From contig NZ_AP026978.1 in the NCBI RefSeq assembly GCF_027924405.1, positions 5,146,001 to 5,210,000 of the forward strand: a stretch of DNA of 64,000 nucleotides, read 5' to 3'. This document shows, piece by piece, positions 34,499 through 44,192 of the stretch. A program made the position numbers and the translations under genes. This DNA is from Nocardia sputorum. GTDB lineage: Bacteria > Actinomycetota > Actinomycetes > Mycobacteriales > Mycobacteriaceae. Positions within the stretch are counted from its first letter, which is position 1. Every line of letters begins with the position of its first letter. The notes under the pieces were generated by a model. That model worked only from the letters and a program-made list of their open reading frames with translations, was not told where the DNA came from and did not search any database.

Positions 34499-35107
34499 AT
34501 GAGTCTCGCGGCGCACTTGGAGAAGATCGGCCTGCCCTCGGTGGAGGAACAGCTCGCCCATCCCACCGTGGCGGGCATCGCGGCGGGCACCCTGCCCGAA
34601 CCGGTGTTCCGGTCCTGGTTGGAGCAGGACTATCTGTTCCTGCTCGACTACGTCCGGGTGTTCGCGCGCCTCGCCTGGCAGGCTCCGGCCGCCCATCTCG
34701 GCGACCTCGTCGACCTCGCGCACGCCACCTATCACGAGGAACTGTCGCTGCACCGCTCGCTGGCCGCCGAGTTCGGCGCCGACCTCGAGGGCGCAGTCAA
34801 AGGCGGTCCGTGCGCGGCGTATACGGCGTTTCTGCTGGACTCCGCCGCGTCCTATGGTGAAGGGCTCGCCGCCTTGTATCCGTGCATGTGGGGGTACGCC
34901 ACGCTCGGCGCGCGACTGGCGCAGCGGCCGCCCGCCGAGCCGCGTTACCGCCGCTGGGTCGACACCTACGCCGATCCAGGCTTCGCGGTCTTGACCCGCC
35001 GCTGCGCGCAGATGATCGACGAGTCCGGCGCGGACCCGGCACGCGCGGAAAAGCTGTTCCGCGAAGGACTGCGGCACGAGCTGGCGTTCTGGGACGTTCC
35101 GCTCTGA
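34499..35107 (+). CDS. tenA: TenA/THI-4 family aminopyrimidine hydrolase-like protein
   Basis: 202 residues, all-helical TenA fold. LEQDYLFLLDYVRVFARLA, ATYHEELSLHRSLAAEFG and YPCMWGYATLGARLA carry the conserved acidic residue and the TenA nucleophilic Cys. The C-terminal Glu region RHELAFWD is present. TenA enzymes hydrolyse aminopyrimidines during thiamine salvage. No thiamine genes or TPP riboswitch are visible beside it, so it may be one of the divergent TenA-like proteins. Confidence 0.82.
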   Translation: MSLAAHLEKIGLPSVEEQLAHPTVAGIAAGTLPEPVFRSWLEQDYLFLLDYVRVFARLAWQAPAAHLGDLVDLAHATYHEELSLHRSLAAEFGADLEGAVKGGPCAAYTAFLLDSAASYGEGLAALYPCMWGYATLGARLAQRPPAEPRYRRWVDTYADPGFAVLTRRCAQMIDESGADPARAEKLFREGLRHELAFWDVPL

Positions 35108-35138
35108 CGTTGACGGCCGGGTGACCTACGCTCACATC

Positions 35139-35528
35139 GTGAGTCAGGACCACGTGCGGGCGTCCGACGCCGATCGGGAGAAGATCATCGACCAGCTGCG
35201 CCTCGCGATGAACGAAGGCAGGCTGTCGCTGGCCGAATTCGACGATCGGCTGCAACAGGTGTACGCCGCCAAGACCTATGGCGAGCTGACGCCGTTGCTG
35301 TCCGACCTTCCCGCGCAACGGGAAGCGCGGCCGGCGCGCGCAAAGGGCATCCCCCAGTGGATCACGATCATGTGGACGCCCTGGGTGTTCGTCAACGTGC
35401 TGTGCGTGGCGATCTATCTGGCCACCGGCGCGGGCTACTTCTGGCCGTTCTGGGTCGCGGTGCCGTGGGGTGCGGCGCTGCTCATCCCGACCACGATCGG
35501 CATCATCACCCGCAAGAAGATCGGCTGA
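35139..35528 (+). CDS. DUF1707 protein with C-terminal membrane segments
   Basis: 129 residues from the GTG at 35139 (an upstream GTG at 35121 is possible). VRASDADREKIIDQLRLAMNEGRL (first 30 residues) is the DUF1707 signature, followed by EFDDRLQQVYAAKTYGEL. Two hydrophobic helices then run from about residue 80 to 122. DUF1707 proteins are common small actinobacterial membrane proteins of unknown function. A perfect hairpin follows. Confidence 0.88.
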   Translation: MSQDHVRASDADREKIIDQLRLAMNEGRLSLAEFDDRLQQVYAAKTYGELTPLLSDLPAQREARPARAKGIPQWITIMWTPWVFVNVLCVAIYLATGAGYFWPFWVAVPWGAALLIPTTIGIITRKKIG

Positions 35529-35534
35529 ACGACA

Positions 35535-35566
35535 GCGCCCCGTGGCCGAAGACGACCACGGGGCGC
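35535..35566. terminator. Bidirectional terminator between DUF1707 and glyS
   Basis: GCGCCCCGTGG and CCACGGGGCGC form an 11-bp perfect stem with a 10-base loop, located between two convergent stop codons. Confidence 0.75.
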
Positions 35567-35577
35567 GGCGGCGGAAC

Positions 35578-36984
<1,407 letters not shown>

Positions 36985-37012
36985 CCACTGCGAGTCGGAT
37001 CGTGTGAGTTGA

Positions 37013-37032
37013 ATCTATTCACGTGAATAGAT
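37013..37032. promoter_or_regulatory. 20-bp perfect palindrome upstream of glyS
   Basis: ATCTATTCACGTGAATAGAT is a complete inverted repeat with no spacer. Its position, close to the glyS start and in the glyS/smtB intergenic region, suggests an operator for SmtB, Zur or an unlinked regulator. The TGAA/TTCA core resembles ArsR/SmtB sites, but the assignment is inference. Confidence 0.6.
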
Positions 37033-37112
37033 CATCAACAGGTCGGCTATAGCCTATAGACCCTGACCAACCTGGTTTCCACCGCACAGCCAACCCGATG
37101 AACGGCGCGCCC

Positions 37113-37143
37113 GTTTGACATGCGCACCTGTGCATATGCAAAC
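37113..37143. promoter_or_regulatory. Imperfect inverted repeat, candidate SmtB operator
   Basis: GTTTGACATGCGCAC, then CT, then GTGCATATGCAAAC. Both arms share GTTTG, CAT and GCAC around a 2-base centre, similar to the 12-2-12 layout of ArsR/SmtB operators. It lies 32-62 bases before the smtB start. Confidence 0.45.
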
Positions 37144-37146
37144 TGG

Positions 37147-37161
37147 TAATGCTTTCCATTA
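37147..37161. promoter_or_regulatory. Candidate Zur-type half-sites
   Basis: TAATG, five bases, CATTA: a short palindrome just before the smtB ribosome-binding site. Actinobacterial Zur boxes contain similar TAATG/CATTA ends, but the A/T-rich centre is only partly present. Confidence 0.3.
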
Positions 37162-37174
37162 AGGAGTTGGTGAC

Positions 37175-37525
37175 ATGACCGCCGAGACCGCCGCCGCACC
37201 GCCGCACAACCCGTATCGGTCGCCCGGACCGGCGCCGGTACCCCCGCGAACCGTGCTGGAGGATGCGGGTGAGTTGTTGCGGGCACTGGCCGCCCCGGTC
37301 CGGATTGCTATCGTGCTGCAGTTGCGCGAGTCACCGCGGTGTGTGCACGAACTGGTCGACGCGCTGGGTGTCACGCAACCATTGGTCAGTCAGCATCTGC
37401 GTATCCTCAAGGCCGCCGGTGTCGTGCACGGTGAGCGTTCGGGTCGCGAGGTGCTCTACGAACTCGTCGACGACCACCTGGCGCACATCGTCGTCGACGC
37501 CGTCGCGCACGCCGAGGAAGGGTGA
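37175..37525 (+). CDS. ArsR/SmtB-family zinc-responsive repressor
   Basis: 116 residues; AAGGAG precedes the ATG. Winged-helix DNA-binding part: LAAPVRIAIVLQL, VHELVDALGVTQPLVSQHLRIL, then the wing GERSGREVLYEL. The C-terminal helix DDHLAHIVVDAVAHAEE keeps the D-x-H...H-x2-E pattern of alpha5 zinc sites. Released from DNA by zinc in homologues, it controls the downstream zur gene. Four bases separate the two genes. Confidence 0.93.
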   Translation: MTAETAAAPPHNPYRSPGPAPVPPRTVLEDAGELLRALAAPVRIAIVLQLRESPRCVHELVDALGVTQPLVSQHLRILKAAGVVHGERSGREVLYELVDDHLAHIVVDAVAHAEEG

Positions 37526-37528
37526 TTC

Positions 37529-37963
37529 GTGCCAGACAACACGACCGTTCCACAGAAACCGGTCGGCATCCGCAGCACCAGGCAGCGCAGCGCCATCGCC
37601 GCGCTGCTCGGTGACATCGACGAGTTCCGCTCCGCCCAGGACCTACACGACGAACTGCGCAAGCGCGGCGAGGGCATCGGCCTGACCACCGTCTACCGGA
37701 CGCTGCAGTCCCTGGCCGACGCGGGCATGGTCGACGTGCTGCGCACCGACTCCGGCGAGTCGGTCTACCGCCAGTGCTCCACCGGCCACCACCATCACCT
37801 GGTGTGCCGGCATTGCGGCCGCACCGTGGAGGTGGAGGGTCCCACGGTGGAGTCGTGGGCCGAGGCGATCGCGAGCGAGCACGGCTTCACCGAGATCAGC
37901 CACACCCTCGAGGTGTTCGGCACCTGCACGACATGCGGGACGGCACGCCGAGGCAACTGCTGA
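37529..37963 (+). CDS. zur: Zinc uptake regulator, Fur family
   Basis: 144 residues, GTG start. N-terminal winged helix (STRQRSAIAALL, GLTTVYRTLQSL) and the C-terminal dimerisation domain with the metal-rich GHHHHLVCRHCG segment and CTTCG, giving the two CxxC structural-zinc pairs. In mycobacteria this gene (furB/zur) represses zinc-uptake and alternative ribosomal protein genes under zinc. Operon with smtB. Confidence 0.95.
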   Translation: MPDNTTVPQKPVGIRSTRQRSAIAALLGDIDEFRSAQDLHDELRKRGEGIGLTTVYRTLQSLADAGMVDVLRTDSGESVYRQCSTGHHHHLVCRHCGRTVEVEGPTVESWAEAIASEHGFTEISHTLEVFGTCTTCGTARRGNC

Positions 37964-38090
37964 TCAGCTCGCTTCCCGGCGTGTCCGGTTAACGCGCCCG
38001 CGAACAGCGGAGATCGACCGGTGAGATCCTCGCGAACCCGGACCGATCCGGATTCGGCACGAAGGATCCGCCATCTGCTGGGGAGGCAGC

Positions 38091-39056
38091 GTGTCAACGA
38101 CCAACGACTCATTCATACGCCCGGTGCGCCGCCGGGCCGTCACCGTCGCCGGGGCCACGCTCGTCGTGGCCTCGGCGCTGTTGCTCTCGGCGTGCCAGGG
38201 CGAGGACGGCACGCCGGTGGCGGTCCCGTCGGCCACCGCCACCGGAGTCGCCGCGGCGCCGGGCGGGACGAGCGGGCAGTCGACCGTCCGCACCGTCGGC
38301 AAGACCGGCTGGTACGACGGGTTCGACATCACGGTGGACAAGGCGACCGTCGTGCCGGACGAATACGGCGGCGCGAAAGTGCGCATCGATATCACCTACA
38401 AGAACACCACGCCGGACCACCGCACGTTGAGCAGCACGCCGTCGCTGCTGGTCGGCAAAGAGGTGGACGGCGGGGCGATCTTCGACAGTCCCACGGTGCC
38501 CGGCAACGGCTCCGCCACCGGCACTGCCACGACGCCCGTCGCGTCCGCGAAGGACGCCGAGCACCTCCTCGACACCATGACCGTCGTGTACGGCCAAGGC
38601 GCGGACAACCAGACCAGGATCCCGCTCGCCGCGGCGGGCGAGGTGGACAGCGTCCAACCGAAGGCGGTGAAAGTCACCGGCACCGTGGTACAGGACCAGA
38701 CGACCATCCAGGTCACTGGCGGCCGCATCAGCCCGAGCTACACGAAGAACGAGAACGGCAAATCCGACCTGGCGTTGCGCATAAAGCTCATCGGCGGGCC
38801 CGGCATCGCCGCGGGCGGAACGAATATCTACTACGACTACTTCACCATCCGTACCCCCGACGGGCAGACCGTGCCCGCCGACATCCGCGGCCCGATCAAC
38901 GAGTTGCTCAACGCGAACGAGACCATCGACAACCCGAAGAACTACGTGATCTTCGTGGTCCCCTCCCCCGGCACCGGCCCGTACACGGTGACCTACAACG
39001 CCCAGCGGCAAGAGGGCGCGGCCACCGCACCCACGCTGTCGTTCACCATCGACTGA
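38091..39056 (+). CDS. Secreted lipoprotein of unknown function
   Basis: 321 residues, GTG start. Arg-rich n-region (RPVRRRAVTV), hydrophobic core and lipobox LLLSAC place the lipidated Cys at about residue 35. The mature region has two similar Ig-like halves (VDKATVVPDEYGGAKVRIDI and GKSDLALRIKL), the layout of actinobacterial DUF4352-like surface proteins. It is cell-surface anchored; the ligand is unknown. Confidence 0.8.
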   Translation: MSTTNDSFIRPVRRRAVTVAGATLVVASALLLSACQGEDGTPVAVPSATATGVAAAPGGTSGQSTVRTVGKTGWYDGFDITVDKATVVPDEYGGAKVRIDITYKNTTPDHRTLSSTPSLLVGKEVDGGAIFDSPTVPGNGSATGTATTPVASAKDAEHLLDTMTVVYGQGADNQTRIPLAAAGEVDSVQPKAVKVTGTVVQDQTTIQVTGGRISPSYTKNENGKSDLALRIKLIGGPGIAAGGTNIYYDYFTIRTPDGQTVPADIRGPINELLNANETIDNPKNYVIFVVPSPGTGPYTVTYNAQRQEGAATAPTLSFTID

Positions 39057-39100
39057 TCCGGGCCCGCAGCCATTCCCGCCGGAACTCTCATCCGACGAGA

Positions 39101-39320
39101 ATGGCTGCGGCGACGACCGAATTCGAGCCCGTTCCGGGTTTGCGCTACCTGCCCGGGTGGCTCGACGACGCCTAGCAAGCCGCGCTGCTCGACGCGATCG
39201 ATGCCCCCCGTGGTCGGCCGAACTACGCCGCAGGGTGCAGCATTACGGCCATCGCTACGACTACGGCCGCCGTGCCGTCACGAGCCCGCAGAAGCGACCC
39301 GGCGCCGCACGGCCGGGTCG
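39101..39320 (+). pseudogene. AlkB-like 2OG-Fe(II) dioxygenase fragment
   Basis: From ATG 39101 the frame reads 24 codons including VPGLRYLPGWLDDA, hits an in-frame TAG at 39173, and continues QAALLDAIDA, the N-terminal signature of AlkB-type demethylases. A shift of frame near 39205 then gives PWSAELRRRVQHYGHRYDYG, also AlkB-like. The catalytic HxD...H domain is missing. This is a stop-interrupted, frameshifted and truncated relic. Confidence 0.75.
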
Positions 39321-39381
39321 CTCGGGGACGTCGGGTGTCGGTCACCTTCGTACCGTCCTGCACTGAGCGAGATGATCTCGA

Positions 39382-40353
39382 TCAGCCGACCGGGACCGCA
39401 TCCCGAGCCGGTGCCCGCGTCTCGGCCGGACGGCCGCGCAGCGCGGCCACGCCGAGCAGCGCGAGCGCGACCGCGGCCCAGACCAGCAGCACCACCAGCG
39501 GTCCGGTCGCGGCGGCGCCGTCGAAGAACGCGATCGAGCGCAGCAGCGACGCGGCCGCCCCGGGCGGCAGCCACTGTCCGATGGCGCCCCACGGCTGCGG
39601 CAGCAGCTCCGGCGCGGACGTGGCCGCCGAGAACGGGTTGCCGATCAGCAGCATGGTGAGCGCGGCGATGCCGATACCGGCCCGCCCGATTACAGCGGCG
39701 AGCCCGACGACCGCGCCGGCCACCGCGAACGACACCAGCCCGGCGACCGCCGCGAGTGCCGGGTACGACCCGGGCACCACCGACATCCAGCCCTGGATGA
39801 TCGCCATGCCGAGCAGCCCGCCCGCGACACCGAAGGTCGCCAGTCCGATCAGTCGGCCGCCGATCGCCGGGATCAGCAGTGCCAGGAGCACACCGGCCGC
39901 GATGCCGGACATCACCAGCGGCAGCACCATCGCGCCGAACGCGGTGCCACGCGGATCGTCCGAGTCGGCGGCCACCACGTCCTCGACTCGGGCGGCGGGC
40001 GCACCGGAGAGCTGCTGACCGATCTGGGTGAGTTGCTGCGCGACAGCGGGACTCGCACCGGAGGCGACCAGCACGCGCGGCGGCCCGTCGCCGGTGACGA
40101 TCGCGCCGTACACCTCCCGGTCCTGGATCGCGGCGCGGGCGGCGGCCTCGTCCGCGGGCGTGGTGATCTCGAAGGCGCCCGGACTGTGCTCGGCGAGCTT
40201 GCCGGTGACCATCGCGGCCTGCGGGCCGGTGACGGCCAGCGGCAGGTCACGAGGCGCGATGTTCGCGGCGGGCCAGGCGAACGCGATCAGCATCAGCGCC
40301 TGGAGCAGGGCGGCGCCGAGACCGAGAGCGAACGCCCGCGGCATGGTGATCAT
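39382..40353 (-). CDS. Multi-pass membrane protein (ABC-2/YhgE-like permease)
   Basis: 323 residues from the ATG at 40353, chosen because AGGAG lies 7 bases upstream. One N-terminal helix (FALGLGAALLQALMLIAF) is followed by an extracytoplasmic domain of about 110 residues and five to six further helices. The layout resembles YhgE/Pip or ABC-2 type export permeases, but no ATPase gene is nearby. It is divergent from a TetR regulator with two operator copies between them, so it is almost certainly that regulator's target. Confidence 0.75.
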   Translation of the reverse strand: MITMPRAFALGLGAALLQALMLIAFAWPAANIAPRDLPLAVTGPQAAMVTGKLAEHSPGAFEITTPADEAAARAAIQDREVYGAIVTGDGPPRVLVASGASPAVAQQLTQIGQQLSGAPAARVEDVVAADSDDPRGTAFGAMVLPLVMSGIAAGVLLALLIPAIGGRLIGLATFGVAGGLLGMAIIQGWMSVVPGSYPALAAVAGLVSFAVAGAVVGLAAVIGRAGIGIAALTMLLIGNPFSAATSAPELLPQPWGAIGQWLPPGAAASLLRSIAFFDGAAATGPLVVLLVWAAVALALLGVAALRGRPAETRAPARDAVPVG

Positions 40354-40368
40354 GGCCATCTCCTAAAA

Positions 40369-40382
40369 ATCGAATGCTCGTT
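40369..40382. promoter_or_regulatory. TetR operator copy 1 (proximal to permease)
   Basis: ATCGAATGCTCGTT; read on the other strand it is AACGAGCATTCGAT, an imperfect version of the palindrome at 40429. Confidence 0.55.
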
Positions 40383-40428
40383 CTTTTTAGTTGGGCCTAC
40401 CGTCGCACGGGGCCTGGAAGTTGTCAAG

Positions 40429-40442
40429 AACGAATATTCGTT
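40429..40442. promoter_or_regulatory. TetR operator copy 2 (proximal to tetR)
   Basis: AACGAATATTCGTT is a perfect 14-bp palindrome 13 bases before the tetR start, consistent with autorepression. Confidence 0.7.
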
Positions 40443-40455
40443 TTACTTTGGGCCC

Positions 40456-41073
40456 ATGCCCCGAGTCAGCGAAGCGCACCTCGAACGCCGCAGGCAGCAG
40501 ATCCTGGACGCCGCGCGGCGCTGCTTCGCGCGCAAGGGGTTCTACGAGACCTCCATGCAGGACGTGTTCGCGGAATCCGGGCTCTCGGCCGGTGCGGTCT
40601 ACCGCTACTTCAAGAGCAAGGACGAACTGGTCACGGCCCTCGCCACCGAGACGACGGTGTCGCTGCGCATCGCCATGGACCAGGCGATCGGCCGCGATCC
40701 GCTGCCCACGCCCGCCGAGCTGTTCACCATGATCGCCGAGGAGGTGGTGCGGCGCAGCGGGCCCGACGGCCCGGTACGACTGGCGCCGCAGGCATGGGCG
40801 CTGGCCTTGGTCCATCCCGAAGCGGCGGTGATGGTCCGCGAGACGATGATCGCGATGCGCGCGCTCTGGGTGAACTACGCCGAACGCATGCGCGACAAAG
40901 GCTGGCTACCCGAAGACGCCGACATCGATGCCGTGGCCAAAGCGATCATCGGACTGCTGCCGGGATTCATCCTCCAGCACCTCATCCTCGGCGACCTCGA
41001 CCCGGAGACACTGGCGCGTGGCGTGCGCACCCTCCTGCCCTACGGCGAGCCCGCCCCTCGGACCGTCGGCTGA
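40456..41073 (+). CDS. TetR-family regulator
   Basis: 205 residues. N-terminal HTH: RRQQILDAARRCFARKGFYE, SAGAVYRYFKSKDEL. The C-terminal ligand-binding part belongs to the TetR_C6-like class (IGLLPGFILQHLILGDLD). It shares a roughly 100-bp intergenic region with the divergent membrane protein, and the two operator copies there indicate local regulation of both genes. The inducer is unknown. Confidence 0.92.
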   Translation: MPRVSEAHLERRRQQILDAARRCFARKGFYETSMQDVFAESGLSAGAVYRYFKSKDELVTALATETTVSLRIAMDQAIGRDPLPTPAELFTMIAEEVVRRSGPDGPVRLAPQAWALALVHPEAAVMVRETMIAMRALWVNYAERMRDKGWLPEDADIDAVAKAIIGLLPGFILQHLILGDLDPETLARGVRTLLPYGEPAPRTVG

Positions 41074-41102
41074 CCTGGCAAGCCGAGACCTTCGGCCCCG
41101 TC

Positions 41103-41531
41103 TCAGGGCAGCAGGCCCTGCCTGGCTCGGCTCGCGTTGGACAGCACGAGCAGCAGCATGGTGGTGAGGGCCTGATCGTCGAGGCCCGCGGCGGGGAAGG
41201 TGTAGCGCAGGATGACATCGGCGAGCCCGCCGCGGGCGATCACCGTGAGCGAACCGAATTGCAGCGAGTTGTTGCGCTCGGCGACGCGCTTGTGCAGCTG
41301 CGCCTTCAGCGGCCGGTCCCAGGCCAGCACACAGGTGAGGCTCAGCACGTCCAGACCGGGCGCCAGGTTCACCGCGCGCAGCGAGGAGAGCGCGCCCTCG
41401 TACTCGAAGCCCAGGGACCCGTCGGCGTCGACGCGCACCTCGATGCCGTAGCTCGACAGGCAGGCTCCGGCCCGCGCCTGGAGTTCCTGGTCGGGAGTCA
41501 CCGCTGCGTCCATGTTCGAGCCGCCGTTCAC
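41103..41531 (-). CDS. YbjN-like protein (Rv2360c-type)
   Basis: 142 residues from a GTG at 41531 that overlaps the uppS stop (GTGA); an ATG at 41513 is an alternative. The sequence has the alternating helix/strand pattern of YbjN, related to type III secretion chaperones, with [15 protein letters not shown] and [13 protein letters not shown]. The M. tuberculosis neighbour of uppS (Rv2360c) has the same length. Function unknown. Confidence 0.75.
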   Translation of the reverse strand: MNGGSNMDAAVTPDQELQARAGACLSSYGIEVRVDADGSLGFEYEGALSSLRAVNLAPGLDVLSLTCVLAWDRPLKAQLHKRVAERNNSLQFGSLTVIARGGLADVILRYTFPAAGLDDQALTTMLLLVLSNASRARQGLLP

Positions 41532-42334
41532 TTGGTGCCGCCGAAACGGCGGTCCCGCGAAGCGTACTGGAGGCAGGCCTCCCACAGGTTGCGCCGATCG
41601 AAGTCGGGGAAAAGCGTGTCCTGATAGACGAATTCGGCGTAGGCCGACTGCCAGATGAGGAAGTTCGAGCTGCGAAACTCGCCCGAAGGGCGCAGGAACA
41701 GGTCCACGTCCGGCATGTCGGGCTCGTCGAGGTATTTCGCCACCGTCGCCTCGGTGACCTTCTCCGGATCGATCTCGCCCGCCGCCACCCGGCGCGCGAT
41801 CTCCCTTGCCGCGTCGGCGATCTCGGCGCGACCCCCGTAGTTGACGCACATGGTCAGCGTCATCACGGTGTTGTCCTTGGTGAGTTCCTCGGCGATCTCC
41901 AATTCCTTGATCACGCTGCGCCACAAGCGCGGCCGCCGCCCGGCCCAGCGCACCCGGACGCCCATCTCGTGCATCTCGTCCCGGCGCCTGCGGATGACGT
42001 CGCGGTTGAAGCCCATGAGGAAGCGCACCTCCTCGGGGCTGCGCCGCCAGTTCTCGGTGGAGAACGCGTACGCCGACAGCCACTTCACGCCGATCTCGAT
42101 ACAGCCCTCGACGGTGTCCATCAGCACCGCCTCGCCGCGCTCGTGCCCGGCGGTGCGCGGCAACCCGCGCTCCTGGGCCCAGCGCCCGTTGCCGTCCATG
42201 ACCAGCGCGACATGGTTGGGCACCAGTTCCGGCGGCAGCTGCGGCGGCCGAGCTCCCGACGGATGCGGCGCGGGCGGGCGGACGCCCACGCGCTCGGGCG
42301 CGGTCGCGGTAGCGGAGTCTCGGCGGAGGATCAC
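41528..42334 (-). CDS. uppS: Polyprenyl diphosphate synthase (cis-prenyltransferase)
   Basis: 268 residues, GTG start at 42334. [19 protein letters not shown] (about 41-59) contains the catalytic Asp and phosphate-binding Arg; [38 protein letters not shown] and [23 protein letters not shown] are the remaining family boxes. It makes the decaprenyl-type lipid carrier for peptidoglycan and arabinogalactan. The homologue is Rv2361c, with recO next to it as here. Confidence 0.95.
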   Translation of the reverse strand: MILRRDSATATAPERVGVRPPAPHPSGARPPQLPPELVPNHVALVMDGNGRWAQERGLPRTAGHERGEAVLMDTVEGCIEIGVKWLSAYAFSTENWRRSPEEVRFLMGFNRDVIRRRRDEMHEMGVRVRWAGRRPRLWRSVIKELEIAEELTKDNTVMTLTMCVNYGGRAEIADAAREIARRVAAGEIDPEKVTEATVAKYLDEPDMPDVDLFLRPSGEFRSSNFLIWQSAYAEFVYQDTLFPDFDRRNLWEACLQYASRDRRFGGTK

Positions 42335-42464
42335 GGCATCTATCCTGCCTGATCGCTTCCATCGGCCCACCGCCGTGTTCCTTCCTGAGGCATTCCACGG
42401 TCCCCACCGACGCCGGTGACTTATTCTTTTCCCTATCGTGATACTGGGGAGGGGTTTCTCGGAC

Positions 42465-42845
42465 GTGACCGATTTACCAGGCACCGCGACTGCCGCGGGT
42501 TTCCGGGCCACTCGTGAACTACTCGGACTTCCGGTGCCGTGGTGCGCGCGGTTCTTCGCGGTCGCGGAGCGCACCGTCGAGCGGTGGGAGAAGGGTGCCT
42601 TCCAGATCCCCGACACCGTGGCCCGCGAACTCGCCGCCATCGCGGACGAGACCGAACAGGTGGTCGAGGCCATGGTCGACGCCATCGACGCCGGGGAGAT
42701 CTCGCCCCGCCTGCACACCTATCGGACCAACGACGACTACTGCAAGCACGAGCCGGACACCCGCTATCCGGCCACCTGGCACCGTGCCGTGTGCGCGCGC
42801 GTCATGAACGAGCTGCCCCAGGTAGAGCTTCAATTCGTGGAGTAG
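42465..42845 (+). CDS. Small HTH-like protein
   Basis: 126 residues from GTG at 42465, preceded by [30 protein letters not shown], then RTVERWEKG, is a helix-turn-helix similar to DUF1870/YdiL-type or Cro-like repressors. The C-terminal half contains [21 protein letters not shown]. It is inserted between recO and uppS, divergent from uppS, and overlaps the recO 3' end by 44 bases. Possibly a small regulator; partner unknown. Confidence 0.65.
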   Translation: MTDLPGTATAAGFRATRELLGLPVPWCARFFAVAERTVERWEKGAFQIPDTVARELAAIADETEQVVEAMVDAIDAGEISPRLHTYRTNDDYCKHEPDTRYPATWHRAVCARVMNELPQVELQFVE

Positions 42846-43659
42846 GCGACGGCCCGGCCTGCCCTGCGCCCGGCGCGGATCGAGGACGGATCGACGCGAC
42901 CGCAGGTGGAGTGCGTCCGGCGGTGTCCTTGGATCGCTCGACCAACGGCAGGGTGCGCAGCTGACGTTCCAGATGCCACTGCAGGTGCGCCGCGACCAAC
43001 CCGCTGGCCTGCCTGCGTACCGCTTCGGGCGTCGTCTCGACCTGCTCCCACTCCCCGCGCAACAACGCGACCAGCAGGTCGAGCACCCCGGGGGCCGGCG
43101 TCGCCGCACCCGGCGGACGGCAATGCACACACACCGCGCCGCCTGCCGCGACGTGGAAGGCTCGGTGCGGACCCGGTGTCGCGCACTTGGCGCACTCCTC
43201 CAGCGCGGGAGCCCAGCCCGCGAAACCCATGGCGCGCAACAAGAACGCGTCCAGGACCAGTTCGTGCGGCCGCTGTTTGGCCGCGATGGCGCGCAGGGCG
43301 CTCGCGGTGAGCGCGTGCAGCCGGGGCGCGGGCGCGCGCTCCTCACCGGCCAGACGTTCGGCGGTCTCCAGAACGGCGCACGCGGTGGTGTAGCGCCCGT
43401 AGTCGTCGATGATGTCGGCGGCGAACGCCTCCATCGTGTGCACCTGCGTGACGGTGTCCAACGTGCGCCCGGGATGCAACTGCACGTCGATGTAGGAGAA
43501 CGGCTCCAACCGGGCCCCGAACCTCGACTTGGTCCGCCGCACCCCCTTGGCGACCGCGCGAACCAGTCCGTGCTGGCGCGTGAGCAGCGTGACGATGCGG
43601 TCCGCCTCGCCCAGCTTGTGCTGGCGCACCACAACCGCCTCGTCCCGATACAAACGCAC
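42802..43659 (-). CDS. recO: DNA repair protein RecO
   Basis: 285 residues, GTG start at 43659. The OB-fold N-terminus is YRDEAVVVRQHKLGEADRIV, followed by GVRRTKSRFGARLEPF. The zinc finger is CAKC...CVHC in the middle, and the helical C-terminus has RHLQWHLERQLRTL-like sequence. The tail beyond about residue 245 is Pro/Ala-rich and overlaps the convergent HTH gene. It loads RecA with RecFR at gaps. Confidence 0.95.
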   Translation of the reverse strand: MRLYRDEAVVVRQHKLGEADRIVTLLTRQHGLVRAVAKGVRRTKSRFGARLEPFSYIDVQLHPGRTLDTVTQVHTMEAFAADIIDDYGRYTTACAVLETAERLAGEERAPAPRLHALTASALRAIAAKQRPHELVLDAFLLRAMGFAGWAPALEECAKCATPGPHRAFHVAAGGAVCVHCRPPGAATPAPGVLDLLVALLRGEWEQVETTPEAVRRQASGLVAAHLQWHLERQLRTLPLVERSKDTAGRTPPAVASIRPRSAPGAGQAGPSPTPRIEALPGAARS

Positions 43660-43688
43660 GGGTTGGAGTCTAATGCTGTGTTTGTTTT

Positions 43689-43707
43689 CCAGCGCCTGCG
43701 GCGCTGG
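43689..43707. other. Short intergenic hairpin upstream of recO
   Basis: CCAGCGCC and GGCGCTGG form an 8-bp stem with loop TGC, between the zinc-ribbon gene stop and the recO start. It could attenuate or terminate read-through into recO. Confidence 0.35.
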
Positions 43708-43739
43708 GTGTTCGCGGCCCGGCCTGTCCCGAGTTCGGG

Positions 43740-44123
43740 TCAGCGCTGCCAGTTGGTGTCGGGCGTGTTGGGGGCGGGCGGTTGCTGCCAGTGGGTGTTG
43801 GGCGCGCCGAGAGCGGGCTGCTGGGGCCACTGCGCATTCGGGCCGGGTGCACCCGGCTGCTGGTACTGGGCTGGGCCCATGGTCTCGGCGTTGGCGCGGG
43901 CGATGAGGTCGGGGAGCTGCGGGGCGGCGACCGGTGACGAAGCGCCGCACCAGGTGCACTCCAGGTGGTGTTTGGTGCTGAGCGGGAAGAGCGGGATGAA
44001 GAAGAGCGTGAACTTGGTGACGAGTTTGCGCAGCGCGTGTGCGGCGGGATTGCCGCAGCGGCCGCAGATCAAGGTGATCATGGCGAGCGTGTGGATACGC
44101 TTCTGCCAGCCCCAGATCAGCAT
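43740..44123 (-). CDS. Zinc-ribbon protein with Pro/Gln-rich tail
   Basis: 127 residues. Two CxxC knuckles, CGRC (about 19-22) and CTWC (about 57-60), flank a hydrophobic segment (FTLFFIPLFPLS) that may sit at the membrane, as in zinc-ribbon (zf-TFIIB/zinc_ribbon_15-like) proteins. The C-terminal half is a repetitive QQPGAPGPNAQW/QQPALGAPNTHW tail. Function unknown. Confidence 0.75.
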   Translation of the reverse strand: MLIWGWQKRIHTLAMITLICGRCGNPAAHALRKLVTKFTLFFIPLFPLSTKHHLECTWCGASSPVAAPQLPDLIARANAETMGPAQYQQPGAPGPNAQWPQQPALGAPNTHWQQPPAPNTPDTNWQR

Positions 44124-44192
44124 GTGAAACCCCCGAAGATAGAGAATCCGATGTCGGTCACAGTAGTAGATCGCTCGAGCGGCGTGCGGGCT

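Noticed and set aside
34358..34500. TPP riboswitch upstream of tenA
   Set aside because: The leader is short and overlaps the divergent acyltransferase start; no THI-box-like sequence was seen.
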